Source: WQUF01 sp031549885 (GTDB taxonomy: Bacteria > Bacillota > Clostridia > Clostridiales > Clostridiaceae). Taken from it: a DNA stretch of 42,628 nucleotides. The stretch spans positions 1 through 42,628 of the forward strand of contig JAVBPD010000028.1 of NCBI GenBank assembly GCA_031549885.1. Reading direction: 5' to 3'. The translations under genes and the position numbers were made by a program. Positions 8,561 through 17,018 of the stretch are shown here, one piece after another (positions within the stretch are counted from its first letter, which is position 1; the number at the start of each line of letters is the position of its first letter). The notes below the pieces were generated by a model, which worked only from the letters and a program-made list of their open reading frames with translations, was not told the DNA's origin and did no database searches.

Positions 8561-8596
8561 AGGCTATTGGAAAATATCCAATAACCTATTTTTTTA
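8561..8596 (+). terminator. Terminator after the coiled-coil gene
   Basis: Stem GGCTATTGGA / TCCAATAACC (one mismatch) with a 5-base loop, followed by a seven-T run. It lies between two convergent genes; the plus-strand T tract is much the better one. Confidence 0.75.
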
Positions 8597-8605
8597 TAAA
8601 AAATA

Positions 8606-9046
8606 TTAAGTATCAATCCTCTCTAGTTCGTTTATGCTCTTATTTCTGTAGTTTAAATCTTCACGAAGTAAAAAACCACGCTTTTCCCAAAAAGAATTGC
8701 CAATTTTGTTTTTTGAAAATACAACTAATGCAACTTTGTTAATGCCTTCATCTTTTAAGGCATTCATAGCATGTTCAACTAATAAACTGCCAATACCCCT
8801 TCCACGCTGTGATATCTTTACTGCAGTATGAATAATAAAACCTCTTCGACCATCGTGACCACTCATAATCACACCAACTATTTGAGAATCTTCTTCAGCA
8901 ACAAAGCAAGTATTAGGGTTGCGTTTTAAATACTTTTCTACTCCGTAAAATGAATCATCAGAAGTATTTAAACCCATACCTTTAGTATTTAACCATAAAT
9001 CATATACTTTTTCATAATCTTCAATGATCATTTTTCTAATTTTCAC
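8606..9046 (-). CDS. GNAT-family N-acetyltransferase
   Basis: A 146-residue single-domain GNAT protein. The acetyl-CoA pyrophosphate loop is visible as QRGRGIGSLLVEHAMNAL, and the last helix-strand pair as NSFWEKRGFLLRED. The substrate cannot be told from sequence; similar proteins acetylate small amines or protein N-termini. The start is a GTG at 9046, preceded by AAGGAATGGTG. An overlapping ATG two bases away is out of frame. It lies 75 bases after the HipA-like kinase gene on the same strand and may be read from it. Confidence 0.85.
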   Translation of the reverse strand: MKIRKMIIEDYEKVYDLWLNTKGMGLNTSDDSFYGVEKYLKRNPNTCFVAEEDSQIVGVIMSGHDGRRGFIIHTAVKISQRGRGIGSLLVEHAMNALKDEGINKVALVVFSKNKIGNSFWEKRGFLLREDLNYRNKSINELERIDT

Positions 9047-9121
9047 ATTTCACCATTCCTTAACAAATTTAAGAAAGTGCCCCACCAAATATTGGCACCC
9101 CACCGAAACGCCCTTCTAAAT

Positions 9122-10243
9122 TTATGCGCCATGTTCACAAAATCCTTTTAAGACTTCTAGCGCCCATAATATAAAGCAAACACATGCTTCTTTTTTCCAC
9201 TTGGGAAATTTCTCAAAACCTGAAAAGCATTCTTTAATTTCATCTATATTTACGTTAAGGTTAATCAATTCGCCTATACTGTACTTTGATGCTATATCTT
9301 TAACAACATCATAATAGCTACCAATCAATCCAAATGAGTTGGAATATGAAACAGGATCTAACAAAGATGCTTTAGCCATTTCCTCATCAGACTCATAAAA
9401 CAAACTTCTGCCATTGTCATATAATTTATACATATGTTTATTGCCTTGTAAATCCATTAATACTCCCCAATTGCTCATATGCCTATCATCCTGATTTATA
9501 ATAAAATCAAATAAAATCATTTTAATAATGCTATTTGTGGATTCTTTAAAGTAAGTGTTGATAATATATTCGTAATTATCTAAACTTAATACTTCGCCGT
9601 TTACAATGTTACGTGCATGTATTAAATACTCTTTATTATAATCATATTCATATTTTGAAAAAACAGCATCACTTGAAACCATGTTTGCATAACAGCAATC
9701 AATATTGAATAACTTCCCTAGCCTGTAAGCAATGACTTCATTTATAGCATCTGTACTATAGGGATGCATTCTATATTTTACAATGCCAAATTCTTTATTG
9801 TAAAATATATATTGTTTCACATTGCATCCGCTTGGTGATGCAATGCTATCCCCTCTGCTATTCAAATTATGTTTATATAAATCCCTAAAAACAGCGATGA
9901 AAGTAGTTTCATACTCCTCTTTCTCACTATATGCAATCCAAAACTTATCTGCTAAATTAAAAGCCCGTGTACTCCTTGCAATACTGAATACATCGTACTC
10001 TCTCATTCCTATTCTTGCAAGTATATTGTTTATATCTTTTCTATCTTTACTAATAATTCGATCTAGCAAAAAACTTTTAAACTTATCAGTGCTAAGTATA
10101 TTTTTATCTTTAAAATAAGCACGAGCAATTGAATTCATATTTTCATGCCGGAGAACAACACTATAATCAGGTTTAATCTCACCAATAACAGAATTCTCCC
10201 ATTTTAAAAATAAGTTATTGTTTTGAAACATATACAATAACAT
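9122..10243 (-). CDS. HipA-like serine/threonine kinase, orphan
   Basis: A 373-residue protein with HipA/CtkA-type kinase features. K156 is a candidate ATP-contacting lysine in GIVKYRM. The catalytic loop is IINQDDRHMSNWGVL with D253, R254, H255 and N258, equivalent to the HipA NxDRHxxN motif. D276 in LYDNG is the likely metal-binding aspartate. HipA kinases phosphorylate targets such as glutamyl-tRNA synthetase, and usually pair with a HipB DNA-binding antitoxin just upstream. No HipB-like gene is present here: the neighbours are an ABC exporter and a GNAT gene. GAGGTGA precedes the ATG. Kinase fold fairly sure, toxin role unproven. Confidence 0.75.
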   Translation of the reverse strand: MLLYMFQNNNLFLKWENSVIGEIKPDYSVVLRHENMNSIARAYFKDKNILSTDKFKSFLLDRIISKDRKDINNILARIGMREYDVFSIARSTRAFNLADKFWIAYSEKEEYETTFIAVFRDLYKHNLNSRGDSIASPSGCNVKQYIFYNKEFGIVKYRMHPYSTDAINEVIAYRLGKLFNIDCCYANMVSSDAVFSKYEYDYNKEYLIHARNIVNGEVLSLDNYEYIINTYFKESTNSIIKMILFDFIINQDDRHMSNWGVLMDLQGNKHMYKLYDNGRSLFYESDEEMAKASLLDPVSYSNSFGLIGSYYDVVKDIASKYSIGELINLNVNIDEIKECFSGFEKFPKWKKEACVCFILWALEVLKGFCEHGA

Positions 10244-10278
10244 AGTCTCACCTCAATCTTAATAGGCATATATATTTT

Positions 10279-10306
10279 ATTTTACATTATGGAAATTTTA
10301 AGTCAA
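10279..10306 (-). promoter_or_regulatory. Promoter for the HipA-like kinase gene
   Basis: On the minus strand: TTGACT, 16-base spacer, TAAAAT, ending 36 bases before the start codon. It shows that the kinase can be transcribed independently of the ABC exporter upstream; no clear terminator separates the two. Confidence 0.5.
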
Positions 10307-10330
10307 TTAATTAATCTAAAATAAGTCTAT

Positions 10331-11122
10331 TTAACTTCCTGTGCTTTTATAATGCCTCACCCCAATTTTCCACACAAGTATAGACACTAATAGAAATAAA
10401 AATCCAGAAGGCAGCGCAATAAACCCAGTCCAAGTTTTCTCACCCCAATTGCACACTACAGAAGCAGGATAATAGCTTATTACAAGCATGGGCATAAAAA
10501 ACGTAAAAACATTTTTTAATATTCTTGGCATATATTCACTTGGTATACGTGTGACCTGATAGCTTGCATTGGTAAAAATATATATCCAATCAAGAGCTTT
10601 AATTGTAAAAAAGGCTATACCTGAACTCATGACAAATACACCAGCATAAGTTAGTGCGCCACCAATTAATGCAAATACAATAATAGAAACATTCATTAAG
10701 CTTGGTGCAACATCAAGCCTTGAAAGTGACCATATAATTATTCCTATACCAGTAATTACTCGAGCAAAGCGATGAATATGAAAAAATGATGCTGCAACTT
10801 GAGTAAATAAAGATTTTGGTCTAAGTAAAAGCCTATCAAAATCCCCTGTTTGAATCATCTTCCATGGAAAATAATCAAAACCTCTGCATATTGTTTCAGC
10901 TATTCCAAATGAAGTTATAGCTAAAGCATAGATGAGCATAATCTTCTCAACAGTCCACATTCCAATTTCTCCAAAACGATTAAAAAGCAAAAATGTGCTT
11001 AATGTATCTGTAATGCAAACTATAAAAACTTGAATAACCATAAGCCACCAGCCTTTATATTCAAGCCCAGAGAGAAAATGCATTTTTATATACTTACAAT
11101 AAACTATAAATTCTCTATACAT
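10331..11122 (-). CDS. ABC-2 type exporter permease, second subunit
   Basis: A 263-residue integral membrane protein with about six predicted hydrophobic segments and the pattern of the ABC-2 permeases that occur as a pair with a DrrA-like ATPase (for example GDFDRLLLRPKSLF after the second helix). Substrate unknown; relatives export drugs, lipids or sugars. The start lies three bases after the stop of the first permease and uses AAGGGGG in that gene's 3' end as its ribosome binding site, so the two are translationally coupled. Last gene of the exporter operon. Confidence 0.85.
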   Translation of the reverse strand: MYREFIVYCKYIKMHFLSGLEYKGWWLMVIQVFIVCITDTLSTFLLFNRFGEIGMWTVEKIMLIYALAITSFGIAETICRGFDYFPWKMIQTGDFDRLLLRPKSLFTQVAASFFHIHRFARVITGIGIIIWSLSRLDVAPSLMNVSIIVFALIGGALTYAGVFVMSSGIAFFTIKALDWIYIFTNASYQVTRIPSEYMPRILKNVFTFFMPMLVISYYPASVVCNWGEKTWTGFIALPSGFLFLLVSILVWKIGVRHYKSTGS

Positions 11123-11125
11123 ACT

Positions 11126-11950
11126 CTAACCCCCTTGAACGATAACGTTTTTTAACTTGTGCTTCATCAAAATTCTCCCACTTATTATGAAAATAATACC
11201 CCAGCATATTTGAAGCATAATAGCTGAAGTCGCTTTTGAAACGTCCATAGACCCTATATATAACCTTGCAGGTATATCTAAATATCCTGCAAATGGTTGA
11301 ATTAGTAAAAAACCTTGCAAAAAATCTGGCCATAATTGTAGTGGTAAATATCCACCTGATAACACTCCTCCAATAAGCATTAAAATATATGTTGGGCCTT
11401 CACCCCATGTAATTCCAAGTCTTACACTAGACATAAACATTCCATAAGATGTACAAAGTAAAAATGCGCTTACTGTTGATATTAAAAAGAAAATAAATCC
11501 AGTAATTGATGATGGCCCATTTAACCTTAGCGATTCCGGCAGAAGCAGTCCCACAGCTATTACTATAATAGCACGCCACCAAAACCCTCCTAATCTTCCT
11601 GCTGCTGTTTTGCTAAACCAATGAAAATATAAATCAAGTGGACGACAAAGCTCAATCCCCACATCTCCATTTGTTATTTTTATAAGGATTTCACCATCAA
11701 TGCTCATAGGTTGTAATGGGATAAGTGCCTGCGCTATCCATACATAAGATATTACCTCTGTAATCGTTAAACCATTAATTCTTCCTGCCTCGTTATTCCC
11801 ATATTTATAAAAAATTATAAATATAACAATCTCAATAAGCCCCCAAAAAACACCAATGCTTCCACTTGCAAGTGCTGCTATGCGATATTGAATGCTCTCA
11901 AGAGATTTTATTTTAAAAAGTGATAAACATGCTTTTAATGACCTCCTCAT
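11126..11950 (-). CDS. ABC-2 type exporter permease, first subunit
   Basis: A 274-residue membrane protein with about six hydrophobic segments. NGDVGIELCRPLDLYFHW is the counterpart of the GDFDRLLLRP loop in its partner, showing that the two permeases are distant paralogues forming a heterodimer. Its ATG overlaps the stop of the ATPase gene (ATGA), a sign of tight coupling. The exported compound cannot be predicted. Confidence 0.85.
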   Translation of the reverse strand: MRRSLKACLSLFKIKSLESIQYRIAALASGSIGVFWGLIEIVIFIIFYKYGNNEAGRINGLTITEVISYVWIAQALIPLQPMSIDGEILIKITNGDVGIELCRPLDLYFHWFSKTAAGRLGGFWWRAIIVIAVGLLLPESLRLNGPSSITGFIFFLISTVSAFLLCTSYGMFMSSVRLGITWGEGPTYILMLIGGVLSGGYLPLQLWPDFLQGFLLIQPFAGYLDIPARLYIGSMDVSKATSAIMLQICWGIIFIISGRILMKHKLKNVIVQGG

Positions 11951-12756
11951 AGCAACATGTCCTCATACATTGATGCAATTATCTCATCAATATCTTCACC
12001 TTCATAAGTTTTATAGCGCTCCTTTAATGATTCCATTATCCCATTATAAAGAAGTTTTCCATGTCCAATGACCATTATACGATTACAAAGTGCCTGAATA
12101 TCATCCATATCGTGAGTAGTTAAAAGCATTGTTATGCCATTTTTCTTGTTTTCCTCTTTTAAAAAAGCTCTAAGGGCAAGTTTTGAAACGGCATCAAGGC
12201 CAATGGTTGGCTCGTCAAGAAAAAGTATCTTTGGCCTATGCAAAAGGGATGCTACAAGCTCGCAACGGACTCTTTGTCCAAGTGAAAGCTGCCTTACAGG
12301 AAATTTAAGAAGCGAAGATATATCTAAAGATTTAACGAGTTCATTTAACCTATTTATATAATCTGATGTTTTAATGTCATAAATATCTTTTAAAATAGAA
12401 AATGAATCAATAACAGGAACATCCCACCAAAGCTGGCTTCTTTGACCAAACATAACGCCAATTTGTGATACATGAGCTACCCTATCTTTCCAAGGAATCC
12501 TCCCACATATACTGCATTTGCCATCATCAGGTGTTAAAATTCCACTCATTACTTTTACACTAGTTGACTTTCCTGCCCCATTTGGACCAATATAACCTAC
12601 AAGTTCCCCTTCATTAATTTCAAAGCTAATCTTATCTAAAGCAACTATCTCCTTTATATTCCGCATAAAAGCTCCTTTTAAAAGACCCCATTTGCCTTCA
12701 GGACGTTCATATATCTTAAAGCGTTTACTTATATTTTGGACATTTATTTGAGCCAT
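11947..12756 (-). CDS. ABC exporter ATP-binding protein
   Basis: ATPase of the ABC-2 exporter, 269 residues. Walker A is GYIGPNGAGKST, the Q-loop region holds MFGQRSQLWWD, the signature is LSLGQR, Walker B is ILFLDEPTIGLD and the switch histidine is in TTHDMDD. The N-terminal NVSKRF-like start followed by an inserted KWGLLKGAF segment is typical of the DrrA/NatA branch that pairs with two ABC-2 permeases. A reading 36 codons longer is possible, but the ATG at 12756 has AGGTGG upstream and begins at the family N-terminus. It leads the operon, with a good promoter just upstream. Confidence 0.9.
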   Translation of the reverse strand: MAQINVQNISKRFKIYERPEGKWGLLKGAFMRNIKEIVALDKISFEINEGELVGYIGPNGAGKSTSVKVMSGILTPDDGKCSICGRIPWKDRVAHVSQIGVMFGQRSQLWWDVPVIDSFSILKDIYDIKTSDYINRLNELVKSLDISSLLKFPVRQLSLGQRVRCELVASLLHRPKILFLDEPTIGLDAVSKLALRAFLKEENKKNGITMLLTTHDMDDIQALCNRIMVIGHGKLLYNGIMESLKERYKTYEGEDIDEIIASMYEDMLL

Positions 12757-12790
12757 ATTACACCACCTTTTATTTATGACGAATATTAAA

Positions 12791-12819
12791 AGTATACTTA
12801 TAAAAGCTGTTTTAGTAAA
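12791..12819 (-). promoter_or_regulatory. Promoter of the ABC-2 exporter operon
   Basis: On the minus strand: TTTACT, 17-base spacer, TATACT, 35 bases before the ATPase start codon. Further upstream an imperfect 9-base inverted repeat (12837-12845 with 12865-12873) could be an operator, but it is weak. Confidence 0.6.
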
Positions 12820-12900
12820 ATATTCTATAGGAAACCTGATGCTATGATACTTAAAATAATGCATATGGCATCATTTAATCTTTATTTTTTGCAAAAATCC

Positions 12901-12929
12901 TTGACATATTGACATTTGCAGTGTATAGT
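12901..12929 (+). promoter_or_regulatory. Strong promoter with no gene behind it (small RNA promoter)
   Basis: TTGACA, 17-base spacer, TATAGT: the best sigma-A match in the window. It points right, into a short region that ends in a terminator 70 bases on and then runs antisense to oppF. A second TTGACA at 12909-12914 is spaced 20 bases from a TATAAT and is less favourable. Confidence 0.75.
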
Positions 12930-12935
12930 ATATTT

Positions 12936-13030
12936 ATAATTGTTGTTGGAAAACAATGGGTTTCTTTATCAACATCATTTTACAAATAAGCTAATAATTT
13001 AGGTCATGAGAACATTCTCATGACCTTTTA
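12936..13030 (+). ncRNA. Candidate small RNA, about 90-95 nt
   Basis: The segment runs from about seven bases after the strong TATAGT to the T run after a 12-bp hairpin. Near the 5' end TTGTT and AACAA flanking GTTGGAA may pair. A stretch of unpaired AT-rich sequence follows, then the terminator stem. No recognised RNA family is evident to me. It holds one tiny frame (ATG 12956, 12 codons, weak GGA upstream) that could be a leader peptide, but nothing lies downstream for it to lead. It is not an opp leader because opp is on the other strand. Confidence 0.5.
13001..13030 (+). terminator. Terminator of the candidate small RNA
   Basis: Twelve-pair stem AGGTCATGAGAA / TTCTCATGACCT around a 2-base loop (in practice a shorter stem with a larger loop), followed by TTTTA. 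On the minus strand the stem is followed by AAATTATT, so the plus direction is favoured. Confidence 0.7.
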
Positions 13031-13057
13031 AATTTTAAAACAAAAACAATATAAAAT

Positions 13058-13094
13058 CTCTCCATATCTTTTTTAAGATCATAGAGAGATTAAA
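13058..13094 (-). terminator. Terminator of the opp operon
   Basis: Imperfect 16-bp stem (AATCTCTCTATGATCTT with AAGATATGGAGAGATT on the minus strand) around a 5-base loop, followed by TTTTATATT. It begins just after the oppF stop. Confidence 0.7.
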
Positions 13095-13101
13095 TTTTTT
13101 A

Positions 13102-14046
13102 TTATACTAAATGACAAGCCACCATATGCTTACCCCCTAGGTCTCTAAACATAGGCATTTCATTTTCACATTTTTTTATTGAACAATTGCATCTTTCTTT
13201 AAATCTACACATATCTTTTGGATTAATTGGGCTTGAAATTTCCTTTTCAAGTGGAATTTGTTTTCTATTCTTTTCTATTTTTGGATCTGGAATTGGTATA
13301 GATGACAACAGAGCTTTTGTATATGGATGAAGTGGATTTTCATAAAGTTCTCTACTATCTGCCATTTCCACTATCTTTCCTAAATACATTACAGCTACAT
13401 TATTGGAAATATGCTTTACCATGCTTAAATCGTGAGCAATAAATAAATAAGCTATACCTAAATCCTTTTGCAATTTCATAAGCAAATTTACTACTTGAGC
13501 TTGTATTGAAACATCAAGAGCTGAAATTGGCTCATCACACACTATAAATTTTGGTTCAACAGCAAGAGCACGGGCAATCCCTATACGTTGACGTTGCCCT
13601 CCAGAAAATTCATGAGGAAATCTACTTCCATGCTCACTTAAAAGCCCAACAGTTTTAAGCAAATGGCTAATTCTCTCTGTTCTCTCATTTCCTTTCAAAA
13701 GATTATGAATGTCAATGCCTTCGCCAATTATATCAGATACAGTCATACGTGAATCTAAAGAGGCATAAGGATCTTGAAATATCATTTGAACATTCTTTGA
13801 AAATTTCTTCCTATTTAATTTTGTTATATTTTGTCCATCAAAAATAATTTCTCCATCAGTTGGTTCATAAAGCCTCACTATAGTTCTTCCTAAAGTTGAC
13901 TTCCCACATCCTGATTCTCCAACAAGTCCAAGAGTTTCTCCCTCTTTTATTTGCAAATTAACCTCATCAACTGCTTTTAATGTTTGATGTGTACCTACAT
14001 TAAAATATTTTTTTAAATTCTTTACTTCAATTAATGGAGATGCCAT
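13102..14046 (-). CDS. oppF: Oligopeptide ABC transporter ATP-binding protein OppF
   Basis: One of the two ATPases of a peptide importer. It has 314 residues with Walker A GESGCGKST, signature FSGGQRQRIGIARAL, Walker B FIVCDEPISALDVS and the H-loop in FIAHDLSMVKHI. The C-terminal oligopeptide-type extension has HPYTKALLSSIPIPDP and a CxFKERCxCxxxxC cysteine cluster, found in Opp/Dpp ATPases where it can hold an iron-sulphur cluster. Its ATG overlaps the oppD stop (TAATG). Last of the five genes, so the order is A-B-C-D-F. Confidence 0.92.
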   Translation of the reverse strand: MASPLIEVKNLKKYFNVGTHQTLKAVDEVNLQIKEGETLGLVGESGCGKSTLGRTIVRLYEPTDGEIIFDGQNITKLNRKKFSKNVQMIFQDPYASLDSRMTVSDIIGEGIDIHNLLKGNERTERISHLLKTVGLLSEHGSRFPHEFSGGQRQRIGIARALAVEPKFIVCDEPISALDVSIQAQVVNLLMKLQKDLGIAYLFIAHDLSMVKHISNNVAVMYLGKIVEMADSRELYENPLHPYTKALLSSIPIPDPKIEKNRKQIPLEKEISSPINPKDMCRFKERCNCSIKKCENEMPMFRDLGGKHMVACHLV

Positions 14047-15044
14047 TATAAACCTCCCATCCTTTTCTTAGCTTTTTCATGATTTAAAAAGCAAGCTGCG
14101 CTATGACCTCTTTTTATTTCCATAAGAGGAGGCTCTTTTAAATTGCAAATTTTCATAGAATATCCACATCGCGGTGCAAATGCACAACCTTTAGGTGGTG
14201 AGAACAAATCAGGAGGCACCCCTTCAATTACTGTTAAATCGCTTTTTTCATCTAAATCCAATCTTGGCATTGATTTTAAAAGTGCAAAAGTATATGGATG
14301 CTTTGAATTATAAAAAATATCATCTGGCTCACCTGATTCTACTATTTTACCAGCGTAAAACACTAAAATTCTATTAGCCATATTTGCAACAACTCCCATA
14401 TCATGAGTTATAAGTATTATAGATGTTTTAAAGCGATCTTTAATTTCTTTCATTAAATTTAAAATTTGAGCTTGAATTGTAACATCTAAAGCTGTAGTAG
14501 GTTCATCAGCTATTAGAATTTTAGGATTGCAAATCATAGCCATAGCTATCATAACTCTTTGGCGCATCCCTCCTGAAAATTCGTGTGGATATTGATTTAG
14601 CCTCTTTTGAGGGTTTGTTATACCAACAAGTTCCATCATCTGAACTAAACGCACCTTTATATCTTCATTACTCATTTTATTATGGCTTGTAAGATTTTCC
14701 TTAATTTGATTTCCGATTTTCATAGTAGGGTTTAAAGAGGTCATTGGATCTTGAAATATCATGCTTATCTCCTTACCCCTTATTTCCCTCATTTCACGTT
14801 TACTTAACTTCAATATATCTCTATTTCCTATGAATATTTCTCCCTGTTTAATGTGTCCAGGCGGTGTACTTATAAGTCTCATAAGTGCTTTTGCAGTAAC
14901 GCTTTTCCCACAACCTGATTCACCTACAACTGCAATGCATTCCCCTTCTTTAACATCAAATGAAACTCCTCGAACTGCTTGAACATAGCCACCATAAGTC
15001 TCAAAATCAACCTTCAAATTTTTAACAGATAAAGTATTTTCCAT
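14046..15044 (-). CDS. oppD: Oligopeptide ABC transporter ATP-binding protein OppD
   Basis: First ATPase of the peptide importer, 332 residues. Walker A GESGCGKSV, signature FSGGMRQRVMIAMAM, Walker B ILIADEPTTALDVT and switch ITHDMGVVANM are present. The C-terminal HPYTFALLKSMPRLD and CAFAPRCGYSMKIC mark the Opp/Dpp branch. It pairs with OppF as a heterodimer beneath OppB/OppC. GGAGGGTGG lies just upstream of the start, 13 bases after oppC. Confidence 0.92.
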   Translation of the reverse strand: MENTLSVKNLKVDFETYGGYVQAVRGVSFDVKEGECIAVVGESGCGKSVTAKALMRLISTPPGHIKQGEIFIGNRDILKLSKREMREIRGKEISMIFQDPMTSLNPTMKIGNQIKENLTSHNKMSNEDIKVRLVQMMELVGITNPQKRLNQYPHEFSGGMRQRVMIAMAMICNPKILIADEPTTALDVTIQAQILNLMKEIKDRFKTSIILITHDMGVVANMANRILVFYAGKIVESGEPDDIFYNSKHPYTFALLKSMPRLDLDEKSDLTVIEGVPPDLFSPPKGCAFAPRCGYSMKICNLKEPPLMEIKRGHSAACFLNHEKAKKRMGGL

Positions 15045-15057
15045 TTATACCACCCTC

Positions 15058-16008
15058 CTACTTAGAAGTACTTCTTCTTTTAGGATCAAGAGCATCCCTT
15101 AATCCATCGCCTAATAAATTAAGTGACAACATAGTGGTGCAAATAAAAAATGCAGGAATTAATAATTCAAAAGGATAAACTCTAAAAACTTGTGCACCCT
15201 GTTTTGCAAGTTGCCCCCAACTAGAATCTGGAGACTTTATTCCAAGTCCTATATAGCTAAGAAAGGCTTCAGTAAAAATTGCATTAGGTACAGCCATAGT
15301 AAGGTTTGTAATTAAAAGCCCCAACATATTTGGTATAAGATGCATCCATATAATTCTCATACTGCTTGCTCCTAATACTTTTGCAGCTTGTATGAATTCT
15401 TGATTCTTCATTTGCAATATTTGTCCACGCACAAATCTAGCAGGCCCAATCCAACCTATTGTTATCATAGCTATAACTAAACTTGGCACTCCACTACCCA
15501 ACACAACCATTACAAGTATTGCAACTATAAGCATTGGTATGCCATATAACACATCAATTATTCTCATAATGACCATATCCACTTTTCCACCAAAGTACCC
15601 TGATACACCACCAACAAAAATCCCTAAAATACAATTTAAAGTAGCTACTAAAAAACCAATAAATAAAGAAACTCTGGCTCCCATCCATGTTCTAGCCCAA
15701 AGATCTCTCCCAAGCTGATCCGTACCAAACCAATGTTTCATATTTGGAAAAACATCAGACTCTGCAGCATTATTTGTTTTAAAATCGTAAGGAGTAAGAT
15801 AAGGTCCTATAATTGCTAAAGCAACATAAATTATAAGCACAGTTAAACATACCATTGCAATTTTATTTCTTTTAAATCTAATCCAAGCATCTTGCCAATA
15901 AGTTAAACTTGGCCTCACAATAGCATTAATGTCTTTTTTTTCTATATTATCTTTTTCAAACAAATTATCATCAATATTAATATCATAACTTAAATTATTT
16001 TCTGCCAT
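15058..16008 (-). CDS. oppC: Oligopeptide ABC transporter permease OppC
   Basis: Membrane subunit of 316 residues with a cytoplasmic N-terminal tail (about 45 residues) and six predicted membrane segments. HWFGTDQLGRDLWARTWMGARVSL is the family signature after the first helix. The EAA loop, which docks on the ATPases, is seen in EFIQAAKVLGASSMRIIWMHLIPN. It lies seven bases after oppB in the operon. Confidence 0.92.
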   Translation of the reverse strand: MAENNLSYDINIDDNLFEKDNIEKKDINAIVRPSLTYWQDAWIRFKRNKIAMVCLTVLIIYVALAIIGPYLTPYDFKTNNAAESDVFPNMKHWFGTDQLGRDLWARTWMGARVSLFIGFLVATLNCILGIFVGGVSGYFGGKVDMVIMRIIDVLYGIPMLIVAILVMVVLGSGVPSLVIAMITIGWIGPARFVRGQILQMKNQEFIQAAKVLGASSMRIIWMHLIPNMLGLLITNLTMAVPNAIFTEAFLSYIGLGIKSPDSSWGQLAKQGAQVFRVYPFELLIPAFFICTTMLSLNLLGDGLRDALDPKRRSTSK

Positions 16009-16015
16009 AAAATCC

Positions 16016-16936
16016 CTACTTTCCCGAAATTCTTATTCTTGGATCTACAAAACCATAAACAATATCTACAATAAAATTAGCTGTCACTAAAAAAAATCCA
16101 TAGAACACTGTCATCCCTAAAACCATTGTATAATCCAAATTTTGTATCCCAAGCACATAGAATTTACCCATACCTGGAACGGCAAACACTGATTCAATAA
16201 CAAAAGTTCCAGTAAGCACAGCTGCAGTTACAGGGCCTAAAATGGTAACTATAGGTAATATTGCATTTCTAAACTCATGATTAGATATTATTTTAAAAGG
16301 AGATATGCCCTTAGAATCAGCTGTCAATATATAATCTTGATTAATTATTTCAAGCATACTGGATCTCATTGTCCTACTTATTAGAGCAAGAGTATAGAAA
16401 CTTAAAGCTAAAGTTGGTAAAACAGTATATGCAAAACCTTTCCATTGAGCTGGAGGAAACCAGCCAAGTTTAGTAGAAAATCCATATTGTAAAAGAGGCC
16501 CCATAATAAAATCCGGAATAGAGACTCCTATGATTGCAATAAATATACAAAAGAAATCAAAAAACCTTCCTAAATTTAATGCAGCACTTATTCCTAATAA
16601 TAGCCCCACCACTAAACCAAAAATAAGGGCTCTTATACCTAAATCAGCAGAATAAATAAATGTATCAGAAATGATTTTTGAAACAGGCCTTCCATTATAT
16701 TGCAAGGAAGTGCCAAAATCCCCCTTTAATAAATTTACAATATAACGCCCATATTGTATATGAAGTGGTTTATCAAACCCATAATACTCTACCATATTTT
16801 TCTTCACTTCTGGCGTAATTTTTTCACTGCTAAAAGGATCTCCAGGAAGGATTCTCACTAAAAAAAATGTAGCAGTAACAAGTACAAAAAGTGTAAATAC
16901 AGAAATTAAAAACCTCTTCATTATATAATTGATCAT
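16016..16936 (-). CDS. oppB: Oligopeptide ABC transporter permease OppB
   Basis: Membrane subunit of 306 residues with six predicted helices. FFLVRILPGDPF near the N-terminus and LKGDFGTSLQYNGRPV are OppB/DppB signatures. The EAA loop is DYILTADSKGISPFKIISNHEFRN. The start at 16936 is preceded by AGGAGGG at a 6-base distance, better than the internal ATG five codons on. It lies 82 bases after oppA. Confidence 0.92.
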   Translation of the reverse strand: MINYIMKRFLISVFTLFVLVTATFFLVRILPGDPFSSEKITPEVKKNMVEYYGFDKPLHIQYGRYIVNLLKGDFGTSLQYNGRPVSKIISDTFIYSADLGIRALIFGLVVGLLLGISAALNLGRFFDFFCIFIAIIGVSIPDFIMGPLLQYGFSTKLGWFPPAQWKGFAYTVLPTLALSFYTLALISRTMRSSMLEIINQDYILTADSKGISPFKIISNHEFRNAILPIVTILGPVTAAVLTGTFVIESVFAVPGMGKFYVLGIQNLDYTMVLGMTVFYGFFLVTANFIVDIVYGFVDPRIRISGK

Positions 16937-17018
16937 ATCTTCCCTCCTAAACTTTAAGACCTTTAATAAAAAGCTAAAATATAATCAAGTATATTTTAGC
17001 TTTTTAGAATTATCAATT

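Noticed and set aside
12837..12873. Inverted repeat upstream of the ABC exporter as an operator
   Set aside because: Nine pairs including a G-U equivalent over a 19-base loop is weak; kept only as a remark.
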